A stretch of 64,000 nucleotides of DNA from Magnolia sinica (Eukaryota > Streptophyta > Magnoliopsida > Magnoliales > Magnoliaceae), in the NCBI RefSeq assembly GCF_029962835.1, contig NC_080578.1, positions 102,341,759 through 102,405,758 of the forward strand. Reading direction: 5' to 3'. Position 1 is the first letter of the stretch. Every line of letters begins with the position of its first letter. The notes under the pieces are model-generated. The model searched no databases, was not told the origin of the DNA, and saw only the letters and a program-made list of their open reading frames with translations. Positions 13,455 to 24,096 of the stretch are shown piece after piece. A program made the position numbers and the translations under genes.

Positions 13455-13469
13455 AGATTGCCCACAGTT

Positions 13470-16400
13470 TTTTTTTTTTTTAATTAAACATTTTATTCAC
13501 ATAGAGAAAGGATGTTTACGTTCAGGCTGCCACTCTGGGAAAAAAATCCCAAGGGAAGCCTATCATATAGCCCTAGCTGAAGAAAGAAAGAAAGAAATTA
13601 AAGCCTGGAAAAACAGCAGAAAGTGGGGCTACGGACTACATGTCTCGGGCATTGGGATGGAACAAAACAGGTTAGCTTTCCTTAACTGTCCCCAGCCCGT
13701 CCTATCTAAGACAATTTCCCCTTGAGAAGAGACTGGAAGATCAATGACGGTTGTGAAGACCTTGCTGATTGGTTAGTACTGCCCAAGCGAGCCAGACTGT
13801 CCACCACTTTGTTGACCTCTCTCGGGATGTGGATTAACAACACTCCCTCGCTGCTCCAAATAAAATCAAACCGCTTCTTCCAATAATAGTTGTTCCAGGG
13901 GGTTCACCCTCTCGTGGAGAATAAGGCCACCACCAAAGATGAGTCGCTTTCCACTTCTACCCTATTGAGGCCTCGGTCCCTGGATAGGTTTAAACCATCC
14001 ACCTCCACTCTAGCTTCAGCTAAGAAGTTGAATCTGGTTTCATACCCTTGGGAGAATGCGAAGATGAACTCACCTCTGTCGTCTCCGCAAACACCCTCGC
14101 TGCCCCCATGAGCCTGGGTTTGCCCAGGATGACCCATCCACGTTTAGCTTTGCCCTTCCCACTTTCGGCCTATTCCATTTAACAAGAGAGAAGGTCGGTC
14201 TAATTCAATGACCTGGAGAGAGGCCTAGATCTCTAACAGCCTCCTGGCTGATCCGATCTAAGCTTGTTGGGAACGAGAATACGCTTACGATTAGAGAGAG
14301 CCATCTACGTATTCTGAGAAGGGATTGGTCCGTCTTGATCTGGGATTCATCGAAATGATTCTTGTTCCTAGCCCTCCAGATTTCCCAGAAGATGAGGGCT
14401 GAGGTTAGCTCATGGAGGACCCCAATACCTGATGACTCATTTTTCGTGGACCACCACTGGGCCTCCCTTCCTACTGTTGTCTGGCCTTCTAAGAAAGAAA
14501 CTAAGAGGAGGGAAGAGAAGTGGGTCCAGAGATTTCTAGCGAGCTAGCCACCCACAAATAGGTGGTCCAAAGATTCCTCCTGTCGGCCGTTATCTGGATC
14601 ACAACAGACACAACAAGAGGCCAGGGTCACACCTTTCTTCTTGATGCTTAAATCAATCGGGACAGCTTTGTGTAACATCTTCCATAAGAACACAACAATC
14701 TTGGGGGGAATTGAGGCATGTCATGTCCACTTTGCCGAAGAATGTATGGGACTTGATGATCGACAGATCAACCTCCATGCTGATTTGAATGAGAACCTCT
14801 CAGACTGCTCCCTAGTCCAGATGACATGATCTTCTCCTGGTTGAATGGTGATCCCCTCCGAGAGGACATGATTAAGGACAAAGGAGGGGAGAGATGGAGG
14901 GATTATAGCATTTGGAAAAATGTCGTCGCGCCTAAGGATGTCCTTAACCTTTAGGTTGAGCAAGTCAAGGGGAATTTGCCCCGATATCTAGCCGTGAAAG
15001 GGGCACAAACCCATCCAGTTGGAGGTCCAGAAGTTGTTGCTTCCCTCCCCCAAAAGTAGCCGGGAGTTATTCTCTACCAGATGGATCACTTTCTTCACTT
15101 ATTTCTAGCAAGGGGAATCAAAAGAACGATGGGATGGAGTACCTGAGGTAAGGTTGACGATCCCGTACTTGGAACACATAAAGTTGCCCCCACCGACTAT
15201 TTTTGAACCCGTATAGAATTTTTCAAGCCCTTTTTAGTCTCATTGCCTCCATGATTTCCATCATGGCCTTGATACCTAGACCTCCCTTTGGCTTGAGAGT
15301 TGTTATGATCAAGTTCCAGCTAACCCAATGGAGATTCCTTTTCCCCTTGTCTACCCCCATAGGAAATCAGCAAGATCCTTTTCCAATGAAGATAGCATGC
15401 CTTTTGGCACCTCTACGGCAGCGAGTGTATGAATCGAGACGCTTCATAGTACATGTTGAATGAAGGTCACTCTACCCACGAGGTTAAGGAATCTCCCTTT
15501 CCATCCTGAAATTCATTCTAGGATCTTGTCTATCATTGGCTAGAATGATGTAGACCTGATTTTCCCCTTCAGCAGAGGGGGCCCCAAGATAAATGAAGGG
15601 AGTTGCTGCTCTCACAATACCTAACAATCTCTCCACTGTCCTTATGCGGCCTTCTGACATCTTAAAGGGCAGCAGGATACTACTTTTTCCTTTGTTGATT
15701 TTCAGGCCTGAAATTATTAGGAATTTATTCAGTAATTTCAATATAGTTGAGAAGGATTTTCTGCCGCCGTTGGTAAAGACAGTGGTGTCATCGGCATACA
15801 AGAGATGGGAGATAGAGAGGTTCCCACGGGTGGTCCTGAATGGCATGCATTGGTTGCTTTTTGCAAGAGTTTGAAGGCCCCTGTTGATGGCCTCCATCAC
15901 CAGAATGAATAGGCTCGGGGAGATGGGGCCTCCTTGGCGAAGACCCCTTTCGGATTTAAAGAAAGCACTTGCTTCACCATTGAAGAGCACCGAGAACCAA
16001 ACACTTTACCAGCATTTCTCTGCCAGGGAGATGCATTGCTAACTAAAGCCGAACCTAAGCAGCACCGCCTTGAGAAAATTCTAGCCTACTTTGTCGTAGG
16101 CTTTTTCTAGATCGATCTTCATAATAATATTGTCGCCTCTCACCTTCTTGTCAATGTCTCAAATAAGCTCTTGGGCTAGGACGATGTAATCTATGATTAA
16201 CCTCCCTTGGACGAATGCCATTTGCTCCTTAGAGATCAGTTTAGGCCGGAGCAAGTTGAGCCTAGTTGCAATCATCTTAGAGAATATTTTGTATACATAG
16301 TTGTAAAGGCTTATGGGGCGAAATTCTGAGAATATTTTAGAAGATGAATTTTTCGGGATTAGACATAAAAGGGAGGCAGAAAAGGCCCTAGGGATGTTAC

Positions 16401-16655
16401 CTCCTTGGAATAGATATTTCGCCGCTCGAAGAATGTCAGGGGCCACTGTATCCCAGCAAGAAGCGAAGAAGGCTCCTAAGAAGCCATTTGGCCCTGGCGC
16501 ACCATCGGCAGGCGAGGTTGAAAGTACCTGTTTGATTTCCTCCATCGAAGGGTCTGATAAGATAAAAGAGTTGCCCTCTAAGGACACAGACAAGGGAATC
16601 AGCGGCAGGAAATCCCCAATGGGATCTGTGGCTTCTGCTGAATAAAGATCTGCGA
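13470..16655 (-). mobile_element. L1-like LINE B, 5'-truncated, with perfect target-site duplication
   Basis: On the minus strand: pre-RT and N-terminal RT (STSPADGAPGPNGFLGAFF, FRPISLYNYVYKIFSK, about 16,160-16,590), the RT catalytic box HLLYADDTTVF (about 15,780-15,800), the zinc-binding region (about 14,720-14,960), the RNase H end (RGEFIFAFSQGYE, about 14,030-14,070), and a 3' poly(A) read as poly(T) at 13,470-13,481. AGATTGCCCACAGTT occurs at both edges (13,455-13,469 and 16,656-16,670), an exact 15-bp target-site duplication. The endonuclease is missing, so it is 5'-truncated in the usual LINE manner. Several frameshifts and stops break the frame. It is related to fragment A but distinct in sequence. 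Confidence 0.92.
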
Positions 16656-16670
16656 AGATTGCCCACAGTT

Positions 16671-17600
16671 ATACAGACCATACAGTGACTTCAGAGCATT
16701 GGCATCCATCCATTGTGATGGTGTACCCTATCTAACGAGCGGACCACCATGACTTCTACTTTGGGTGATCTTTAAGTTCTGGCCCACTTTTTCACTAATA
16801 AGATCATCAAGATATTCTACGAATGTTCACATGCACTGTTGTATGTTAATATTTCTCTAGTTAATTGTCTGATGGCCTTTTTCGTACGGTAACATTATCA
16901 AGAAGGCCACTTAAAAGGAGAAATTTCCTACTGTACGACCAGTATATGGCCCACAACCTTTTTAAGCACATTTCTTTTTAGCTGCCCAAAATACTCCCTA
17001 GTCATACGGACAGCTTTTCACATTACGAAAATGCCCCTGCTTTTCAAAAAAGCGATATCTGAAAGCGAGGGTTCCCTATGGCGGATTATGACCGTAGCTA
17101 TAACCGTAGCCATTAACAAAAATAAGTGGGTAGTGGGACAACGAGTCGAGGTTGACCGGGTCAGGCTGTTTTATGAATGGAAGGCATGAATATAGTCACA
17201 TAAATCACAGTGGGCCCCACAGTTAGGTCCCACCCACCTTAATGTCATGGATCCCACCACACTGCTCAAACAGAAGTGTCCACTGATTCTATTTTTTGTA
17301 AAAAAAAAAACATTTAGAATATAAGAGCAGATAAGCATTTTGATTAGTTATCGGTAATTCATCTTGTTATGATTATCATGACCATGGGTTCAGCAACAAG
17401 TTCTCCAGCATATGATTGAATTGTGTTTGGATTTACAGGTGAATTCAATTGAGAACAATCATTTTAACCAAGAGGGAATGACAGGAAGTGGCCCTCAAAT
17501 TCAATTTTACAAATCCAACTTGAAAATAACACAAGGGCTCATTTAACGTACATAGTAGAATTTAAACACTGGAATTTAGTAGGTTTTGCAACATGGAAAA
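16671..17600. other. Gene-free stretch with dispersed repeats
   Basis: No coding frame. 16,905-17,040 holds a repeat found inverted at 22,830-22,980. 17,133-17,175 (GTGGGACAACGA...CCGGGTC.GGCTGTTTT) has a direct counterpart at 22,292-22,335. 17,160-17,280 is rich in GTGGGCCCCAC-type words. Confidence 0.5.
16905..17040 (-). repeat. Dispersed repeat, inverted copy of 22,830-22,980
   Basis: Reverse-complemented, this shares with 22,830-22,980 the words GGGAGTATT, GCTTAAAAAG, GTGGGCCAT, and CAGTAGGAAATTTC followed by ACTTAAAAG-like sequence. The family is unknown, possibly a MITE. Confidence 0.55.
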
Positions 17601-17639
17601 TTAAGTGAAATTTGTTAATCGAATATATGTGTTATATCC

Positions 17640-17860
17640 AATTCATTTCATGCATTTCATGGTCAATTCAATTCATTTTAGGATCAATTCCCTTAACTTC
17701 ACGATCAATTCCGTGTATTTCACGGTCAATTCCGACGATTCCCCTTCACTTCACGGTCAATTCAATTCATTTCGTGGTCAATTCCCTTCACTTCACAGTC
17801 AATTCCATGCATTTCACGGTCAATTCCATTCACTTCACGGTCAATTCCATGCATTTCACT
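17640..17860 (-). repeat. 21-bp minisatellite array 1 (inverted orientation)
   Basis: About ten units of a 21-bp motif read here as TTCACGGTCAATTCC, the reverse complement of the unit in arrays 2 and 3. Two unit types alternate, one with ATGCATTTC and one with CTTCACTTC. A 170-bp pyrimidine-rich spacer (17,861-18,029) separates it from array 2, so arrays 1 and 2 face each other and could pair as a long hairpin. Confidence 0.9.
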
Positions 17861-18029
17861 CCCTTACACTTAAATACACATTCGAACTCATCCCTGCCAT
17901 CCCTATTCCCTCAAATACACGTCCGAACTTATCTCTTCCATCTCTATTCCTTCTTTTCACCCATTTTCTTCATTAAATCTCTATCCTACTATCACATTAC
18001 ATCTTCCATTTCCATTCTACTCAAGGCTA

Positions 18030-18830
18030 CCTGAAATGCATCGAATTGACCGTGAAGTGCATCGAATTGATCGTGAAGTGAAGGGAATTGACCGTGAAGT
18101 GAAGGGAAATGACCGTGAAATGTATGGAATTGACCATGAAGTGAAGTGGATTCATCGAAATTAACCGTGAAATGTATGAAAATGACAATGAAGTGGAGGG
18201 AATTGACCTTGAAATGCATCGAATTGACTGTGAAGTGAAGGGAAATGACCGTGAAATGCATGGAATTGACCGTGAAGTGAAGCGAATTCGCCTAAATTGA
18301 CCGTGAAATGCATGGAAATGATCGTGAAGTGAAGGGAATGGACCGTGAAATGCATCAAATTGACTATGAAGTGAAGGGAAATGACCATGAAATGCATGGA
18401 ATTGACTGTGAAGTGAAGCGGATTCACCAAAATTGATAGTGAAATGCATGAAAATGACCATGAAGTGAAGGGAATTGACCATGAAATGCATCGAATTGAC
18501 CGTGAAGTGAAGGGAAATGACCGTGAAATGCATGGAATTGACCGTGAAGTGAAGCAGATTCACCTAAATTGACTGTGAAATGCATGAAATTGACCATGAA
18601 ATGAATGGAATTGACCGTGAAATGCATCGAATTGACCGTGAAGGGAAATGACCGTGAAATGCATGAAATTGACTGTGAAATGAAACGGATTCGCCGAAAT
18701 TGACCGTGAAATGCATGGAAATGACCGTGAAATGAAGGAAATTGACCGTGAAGTGCATCGAATTAACTATGAAGTGAAGGGAAATGCATGGAATTGACTG
18801 TGAAGTAAAGCGAAATGATTGTGAAAATTA
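18030..18830 (+). repeat. 21-bp minisatellite array 2, with 136-bp higher-order period
   Basis: About 38 units of a 21-bp motif with core GAATTGACCGTGAARTG, in two alternating forms (ending GAAGG or CATGG). A longer variant unit carrying ATTCRCCRAAATTGA recurs at 18,150, 18,286, 18,422, 18,558 and 18,689. The spacing is 136, 136, 136 and 131 bp, a clear higher-order repeat of five 21-bp units plus one of about 31 bp. The minus strand is open in three frames because the unit length is a multiple of three (178 codons at 18,027-18,563). I regard those frames as accidents of the repeat. Confidence 0.92.
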
Positions 18831-19388
18831 CAATAAAAATGCCATATTCTAAACCCTACCCATATCTTAAAAATATCTTGATAACACCTTTTGTTGTATT
18901 TTTCAAGATATTTTTGTAATATTTTCAAAATCTGAGTGATATTTGTCGCACTACTACGGTGGACAGATCATAGTGTATGTGAGAACCCAGTTACCTTAGA
19001 GATCATCGAATGTTTTGACCGATTCAAACTAATTCATGAGCCACATCAAGTATAAACCAATGGTAAAAGGTTCCAATGATTAGTTAATCCTACCCATTGG
19101 ATTTGCACTACTGTTCCCCTAGACCGTACAAAAACTGTGATGAGTTGGATTGTTCTCAACTGGTGGTATAATCTTTTGGTTGTGGCTCATTGGAAAGATC
19201 ATTTAAGAACTAGACAGTCAAAGCAGACCAATCAAGGGTTTATGGCTTGTTTGATTTACTATAACTATTATAAATTATATGTAAATGGGTAATCATTTTT
19301 CTTCACGCGTGTTTGGAATGGAGGTTAGAATGGTGGTGGAATTTCACCTCGAAAACCAAAATTCAAACTAGTCCAAGCCAAAACCTTG
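18831..19388. other. Gene-free spacer after array 2
   Basis: AT-rich, with no recognised gene or repeat apart from a short run-out of degenerate units at the left edge. Confidence 0.4.
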
Positions 19389-19655
19389 TGGGCCTACCTT
19401 GGTGTATGAGTTATATATCCATGTTGTTCATTCATTTGTTTAAATGATTTAAGATCATGGACCCAAACATGAAGTAGATCCAAAGCTCAAGTGGGCCATG
19501 TAATAGAAAACAGTGGAAATTGAATGCCTACCATTGAAAACTTCTAAAAGACTACATAAGTATTGGATCTACCTCATTTTTTTACTCATGCCCTAAAATG
19601 ATCTTGCAAAATGAATGGATGGCATGGATAAAACATGTACATCAAGGTGGGCCCC
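19389..19655. repeat. GTGGGCC foldback (MITE-like) copy
   Basis: A palindromic element of about 267 bp. The left half (GTGGGCCTACC...TCCAAAGCTCAAGTGGGCC) is answered in reverse complement by the right half (TTGGATCTACCTCATTT...AAGGTGGGCCCC). The same body occurs at 22,389, 28,185, 54,185, 55,245, 56,745 and 58,770, so it is a high-copy family. No coding capacity. The transposon superfamily is unknown. Confidence 0.65.
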
Positions 19656-19690
19656 ATATAGTCTGAGTTAAGACCTACGCAACTTGTAAA

Positions 19691-19890
19691 ATGGATGGAC
19701 AGATTGGATAAAAACATATCGACCCCAAATTGCTGTCCAGTTACCCGGTCGACCGAGTTGGTACCCAGTCGACCCATTTCTTTGTGGGGTAGGTAGTCAG
19801 GGTCGATCGTGTTACTGGACAGCAATTCGGGGTCGACCGGGTTGGGGTCCACCATGATTTATGTTTTTTAATCCAGTCTTGTCCATCCAT
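19691..19890. repeat. Imperfect 200-bp foldback
   Basis: Arm 19,692-19,744 pairs with arm 19,811-19,890: GGATGGACAGATTGGAT with the complement of ATCCAGTCTTGTCCATCC, and CAAATTGCTGTCCAGTTAC with the complement of GTTACTGGACAGCAATTC. The right arm has about 24 extra bases between the two blocks. The loop is about 66 bp and rich in GGTCGACC. Confidence 0.75.
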
Positions 19891-20600
19891 TTAACGCCCA
19901 CTATTAAAAACTTATTAAGAGTTGCAGAAGTTTTGTATTGAGTTGATATTTGTGCTTTCACTTCATGCAGGTGTTCACTTCATTGTAGATGGGGGATGGC
20001 CTAGAATCTTTCAAATAGGAAGACCCTAGCTATCCAAGTCCTTGTCCATTTTTCTGTTGTCAATTGCCCATTTGTAGGCCACTGATCAAAGAGTTAGGAA
20101 CTTCCGATCTAGAATATTTGGGAATAGTCCATCCATGGTGGGCAAGCAGAACAATCTACAGCTCCAACACGTGGGCCTAATAATATGGATAGCATCAGAG
20201 CACCATACATGTCCTGCTGCTTGAGGGCCCTATAGTTCCTTGGACAATAATAACAAGTTAATGTGTGCAAGCAATGGACTGAAGAAGGAGAAGAAGGCCC
20301 TATAGTGCCTTGGACAATAACATTAATGAGTGGAAGCAATCATTCTAAGAAACTATACATGCAAGCCAACCTCTGGTAATTCCAGGAACATTGGAAGTTG
20401 CACATAAAACTTTCCAGTGTAGCACTTATTTCATAGCCCTAGAGCTTGTTAACTTGACTCAAAACTTGGCTGAGTCAACTTGACTTGGTTGTATACACAT
20501 TGTTGATCCATTTTGCCAAGTCATTTTAGAGCATGAACCCAAAATTAAAGCAAATCCAAATCGCAGGTGAACCACTAGTGATTGAATGCCCGCCATTAAA
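19891..20600. other. Gene-free spacer before array 3
   Basis: No gene seen. It contains a short direct duplication around AAGGCCCTATAGT(T/G)CCTTGGACAATAA (20,226-20,255 and 20,294-20,325). From about 20,490 there is half of a GTGGGCC-type foldback that runs directly into array 3. Confidence 0.45.
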
Positions 20601-20601
20601 A

Positions 20602-22015
20602 ACTGACCGTGAAGTGAAGGGAATTGACCGTGAAATGCATGGAAATGATCATGAAGTGAAGCGAATAAACCGTGAAGTGAAGGGAATTGACCGTGAAATG
20701 CATGGAATTGACTGTGAAGTGAAGGGAAATGACTGTGAAATGCATCGAAATGACCATGAAGTGAAGTGAATTGACCGTGAAATGCATCGAATTGACCGTG
20801 AAGTGAAGGGCATTGGCTGTGAAATGCATCGAATTGACCGTGAAGTGAAGCGAATTGACCATGAAATGCATGGAAATGACTGTGAAGTGAAGCGAATTGA
20901 CCGTGACCAAATGCATCGAATTGACCATGAAGTGAAGTGAAATCATCGGAGTTGACTATGAAATGCATGGAATTGACCATGTAATGCATGGAAATGATTG
21001 TGAAGTGAAGTGAATTGACCGTGAAATGCATTGAATTGACCATGAAGTGAAGTGAATTGACCATGAAATGCATCAAATTGACTTTAAAGTGAAGTGAATT
21101 GATCGTGAAATGCGTCGAATTAACTGTGAAGTGAAGTGAATTGACCATGAAATGCATCGAATTGACCGTGAAGTGAAGTGAATTGACCGTGAAATGCATT
21201 GAATTGACCGTGAAGTAAAGGGAATTGACCGTGAAATGCATGGAATTGACTGTGAAGTAAAGGGAATTGACCGTGAAATGCATGGAATTGATCGTGAAGT
21301 GAAGGAAATTGATCGTGAAATGCATGGAATTGACCGTGAAGTAAAGGGAATTGATCATGAAATATATAGAATTGACCATGAAGTGAAGGGGAATCATCAG
21401 AATTGACCGTGAAATGCATTGAATTGACCGTAAAGTGAAGGGAATTGACCGTGAAATGCATTGAATTGACCGTGAAGTTAAGGGAATTGACCGTGAAATG
21501 CATTGAATTGACCGTGAAGTAAAGGGAATTAACCGTGAAATGCATAGAATTGACCGTGAAGGGGAATCGCTGGAATTGACCGTGAAATGAATGGAAATGA
21601 CCGTGAAGTGAAGGGAATTGACCGTGAAGTGAAGGGAATTGACTATGAAATGCATGGAATTGACCGTGAAGTGAAGAGAATTGACCGTGAAGTAAAGGAA
21701 ATTGACCGTGAAATGCATGGAATTGACCATGAAGTAAAGGAAATTGACCGTGAAATGCATGGAATTGACCGTGAAGTGAAGGGAAATCGCCGGAATTGAC
21801 CGTGCAGTGAAGCTAATTAACTATGAAATGCATGGAATTGACTGTGAAATGAAGCGAATTGACTGTGAAAGTGAAAGGAATTGACCATGAAATGCATGGA
21901 ATTGACCGTGAAATGAAATTGACCGCGAATTGATTGAAATTGACCGTGAAGTGAATGAAATGAATGGAATTGGTCATGAACTAATTGAAATTAACCGCAA
22001 AGTAAATGAAATGGA
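20602..22015 (+). repeat. 21-bp minisatellite array 3
   Basis: About 65 units of the same 21-bp motif as array 2 and in the same orientation, over 1.4 kb. The two unit types often alternate strictly, giving a 42-bp dimer. Longer variants with AATCRYCGGAATTGACC lie near 20,941, 21,389, 21,563 and 21,782, without the regular 136-bp spacing of array 2. Units decay at the right edge (21,900-22,015). The minus strand carries a 433-codon frame (20,459-21,760) encoding heptapeptides of the form (M/L)HFTVNS. Both other minus frames are also largely open, as expected of a stop-free 21-mer. Confidence 0.93.
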
Positions 22016-22049
22016 TTTTCGACCATCGGCCTGATGGAATCTTGAAAAA

Positions 22050-22145
22050 TAAGTAGGTTGGTTAGCTAAAGTAGCATCTCCTACCCCAAAATCCTATATG
22101 GTATATTAAGTAACTATTCTGGTTTAGGAGATATGTTTATTAATG
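22050..22145 (+). repeat. Dispersed repeat shared with 54,965-55,050
   Basis: Both places read GGTTAGCTAAAGTAGC-like sequence, then CCTA(TA)CCCCAAAATC, TATATGGTA, and ATTC(C/T)GGTTT..GAGATA, in the same orientation. It directly follows array 3. The family is unknown. Confidence 0.6.
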
Positions 22146-22253
22146 AATAAAGAAAAAAACGTTTAAAAAGAGAGAAAAAAAATTATTTGCTTACATATAC
22201 ATATTTAAATAAATATGTATTAGAGAAAAATGTAGGAGAGAAAAAGTTCTCCT

Positions 22254-22257
<4 letters not shown>

Positions 22258-22286
<29 letters not shown>

Positions 22287-22352
22287 AAAAATTGCACAGG
22301 TGGGACGGCAACGACCGGGCCGGATGAGGCTGTTTTTTTTTTTTTTTTTTTT
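22258..22352. repeat. (AAAT)n and poly(T) tracts
   Basis: An AAAT run at 22,258-22,290 and a T tract at 22,331-22,352, on either side of GGTGGGACGGCAACGACCGG. Confidence 0.85.
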
Positions 22353-22388
22353 CCTCTTTTTCCTTTTGTAATCCTCATTGCTTTTTTG

Positions 22389-22782
22389 TAGGTCCCATTA
22401 TAATGTACGTGTTATATCCAAACCGTCCATCTATTTGGCAAACTTGTGTTAAGGCTTGAGACGAAAAATAAGACAGATCTAGCTATCAAGTTGACCACGT
22501 TGTAAAAGGCAGTGGAGGATTGAACGTCTAGATCAATATGAAATTTGATTTTCCTCTTCATCCAAATCTTTTTTCACCTTTTGAATAGATTGGATGGAAA
22601 ATATATGTTATGGTGGGCCCTACGAAATTTTTAACAGTGAAAATCAAGTTTCCCGCTGCTATTTGTGGTGTAGTCCAGTTGATCTTTGGATATGATTCTT
22701 TTTCTCCCATAATGCTCTGAAATGATCTCGAAATATAGATGAACGGTGTGGATATAATAAATACATCATTGTGGCGCCCATG
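22389..22782. repeat. GTGGGCC foldback cluster
   Basis: Two adjoining palindromic pieces with the family words TATATCCAAACCGTCCATC, GGTGGGCCC, GTAGTCCAGTTGATCTTTGG and GGTGTGGATATAAT. No frame of interest. Confidence 0.5.
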
Positions 22783-22829
22783 TCGAGGAGCGTCTCGTCT
22801 TCGCACACCAGCCAGTCGACTAACGGAAG

Positions 22830-22980
22830 GAATGAATGACGGGGGTATTTTGGTCCCTTAAAAAGTCGCCCGTACACAGGGGAGTATTCTTGGATGCTTA
22901 AAAAGAAGTGGGCTTTAAATGGCTGGTGGGCCATGAATGGGTCGTTCAGTAGGAAATTTCCCCACTTAAAAGTCTTTTGC
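22830..22980 (+). repeat. Dispersed repeat, inverted copy of 16,905-17,040
   Basis: Contains GGGGAGTATT, GCTTAAAAAG, GGTGGGCCAT, CAGTAGGAAATTTCC and ACTTAAAAG in the same order as the reverse complement of 16,905-17,040. Confidence 0.55.
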
Positions 22981-23029
22981 TCTTCACTGGTCGTTTTACT
23001 TTCCCTACTCTCTCTGTATATATAGGAGG

Positions 23030-23395
23030 ATTGCCACCTGCGCACCTTCTTAGGTGAGCACCCGTGCGCGTGCAACTTTGCACACATGCCATGGTCACAG
23101 AATCTGAACAGTCCACATGATGCGGAACTCTTGAAATCTCACTAGCCCAACTTTCACCTCCATACAAAACTCTGGTGGGCCGTGGAAAAAGGACACAGTT
23201 TCCTTCCTTGATTTGCATTTCTCTTTTCTATGGCCCACCAAAGTTTTGAATCAGGCTGAAAATTGGGCTCATAGAGTTCCAATGGGTGCCACATCAGGTG
23301 GACCGTTAAAATCATTATGTGCCCATGACACATGCAAATATGTGCACGGGTGCTCATGTAAGTAGGTGCGCGTGTGAGCATTTCTCATATATATT
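23030..23395. repeat. Foldback MITE, copy 1 of a 350-bp family
   Basis: Ends are inverted: GCCACCTGCGCACC on the left and GGTGCGCGTGTGAGCATT on the right. The centre (GGGCCGTGGAAAAAGGACAC...CTATGGCCCACC) is itself palindromic. Copy 2 lies at 45,510-45,860. Both copies abut TA repeats, which suggests insertion into TA-rich targets. Confidence 0.7.
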
Positions 23396-23494
23396 TGGTC
23401 TCTCTTGTCTTTTGTGTTGACGTATTTCACTCGGAACCATGTGCAATCTGACTAAGAACAGTGGCTCAGGATTATGATATTAAGAGATAATTAC

Positions 23495-23690
23495 TTGAAA
23501 ACTATTACGCATTATGAGGTGGTAGTAGTCATAATAGCCATTATGGAAAAAATAGCGCCTGTGGTGGCTGAAATAAATTATTTATTTTTTCTTTTGTTAA
23601 TATGTAATGAGTTTTAGCTTGTATTATAATTATTGTAACAGTGGTGACCATAACTGTAACGGTGATGCTGTTATGTTGAGTATTTGGATG
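23495..23690. repeat. GTTACGG-type dispersed repeat, degenerate copy
   Basis: Contains CATAATAGCCATTATGG and GTAACAGTGGTGACCATAAC, akin to the repeats at 30,428-30,720 and 60,866-61,180. Probably a non-autonomous DNA element. Confidence 0.35.
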
Positions 23691-23920
23691 ATTTGAATGG
23701 GTAAGAATCACTCATAACACTTATTTGATAAAATTTTATACAACACATGAAACAACCAGGCACGGTAAAGCCTACCACGTTACATAAATGAACCCAGTCC
23801 ATTTGAATACTCAAGATTCTAATTCATCGAGCTCCAACAAACGTTTGTCTCTTTGTTCTAAATTCATCTACAGAATAATGATAGTCACAATTGCTCTAGT
23901 CGCGACAAAGGCAAAAGGAA

Positions 23921-23930
<10 letters not shown>

Positions 23931-23953
<23 letters not shown>
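23931..23953 (+). promoter_or_regulatory. CT-rich leader tract upstream of the NLR gene
   Basis: A (CT)n tract about 145 bp before the NLR start codon. Pyrimidine tracts of this kind (Y patches or CT microsatellites) are common in plant 5' leaders. A TATA-like TTTATACA lies near 23,735. No transcript evidence is available. Confidence 0.35.
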
Positions 23954-23956
<3 letters not shown>

Positions 23957-24096
23957 ATCAACACTTTCCCTTCCTTCTCTCAGCATCTTGAAAGATAAGA
24001 AATACTTAGATTTCACAGCTTTATTTCCAACAATACTTTCGCTTCATCCCTCAGCAACCTTGGAACACTTCCTCAGCTATCCATCATCTAGTAGAT

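Noticed and set aside
18027-18563. Long minus-strand frames of MHFTVNS-type heptapeptides as a protein gene
   Set aside because: The frames follow from a 21-bp stop-free unit, several frames are open at once, and there is no gene structure around them. Reported as repeat.
17640-22015. CRISPR array
   Set aside because: Units are contiguous with no unique spacers, and the host is a plant nuclear genome.
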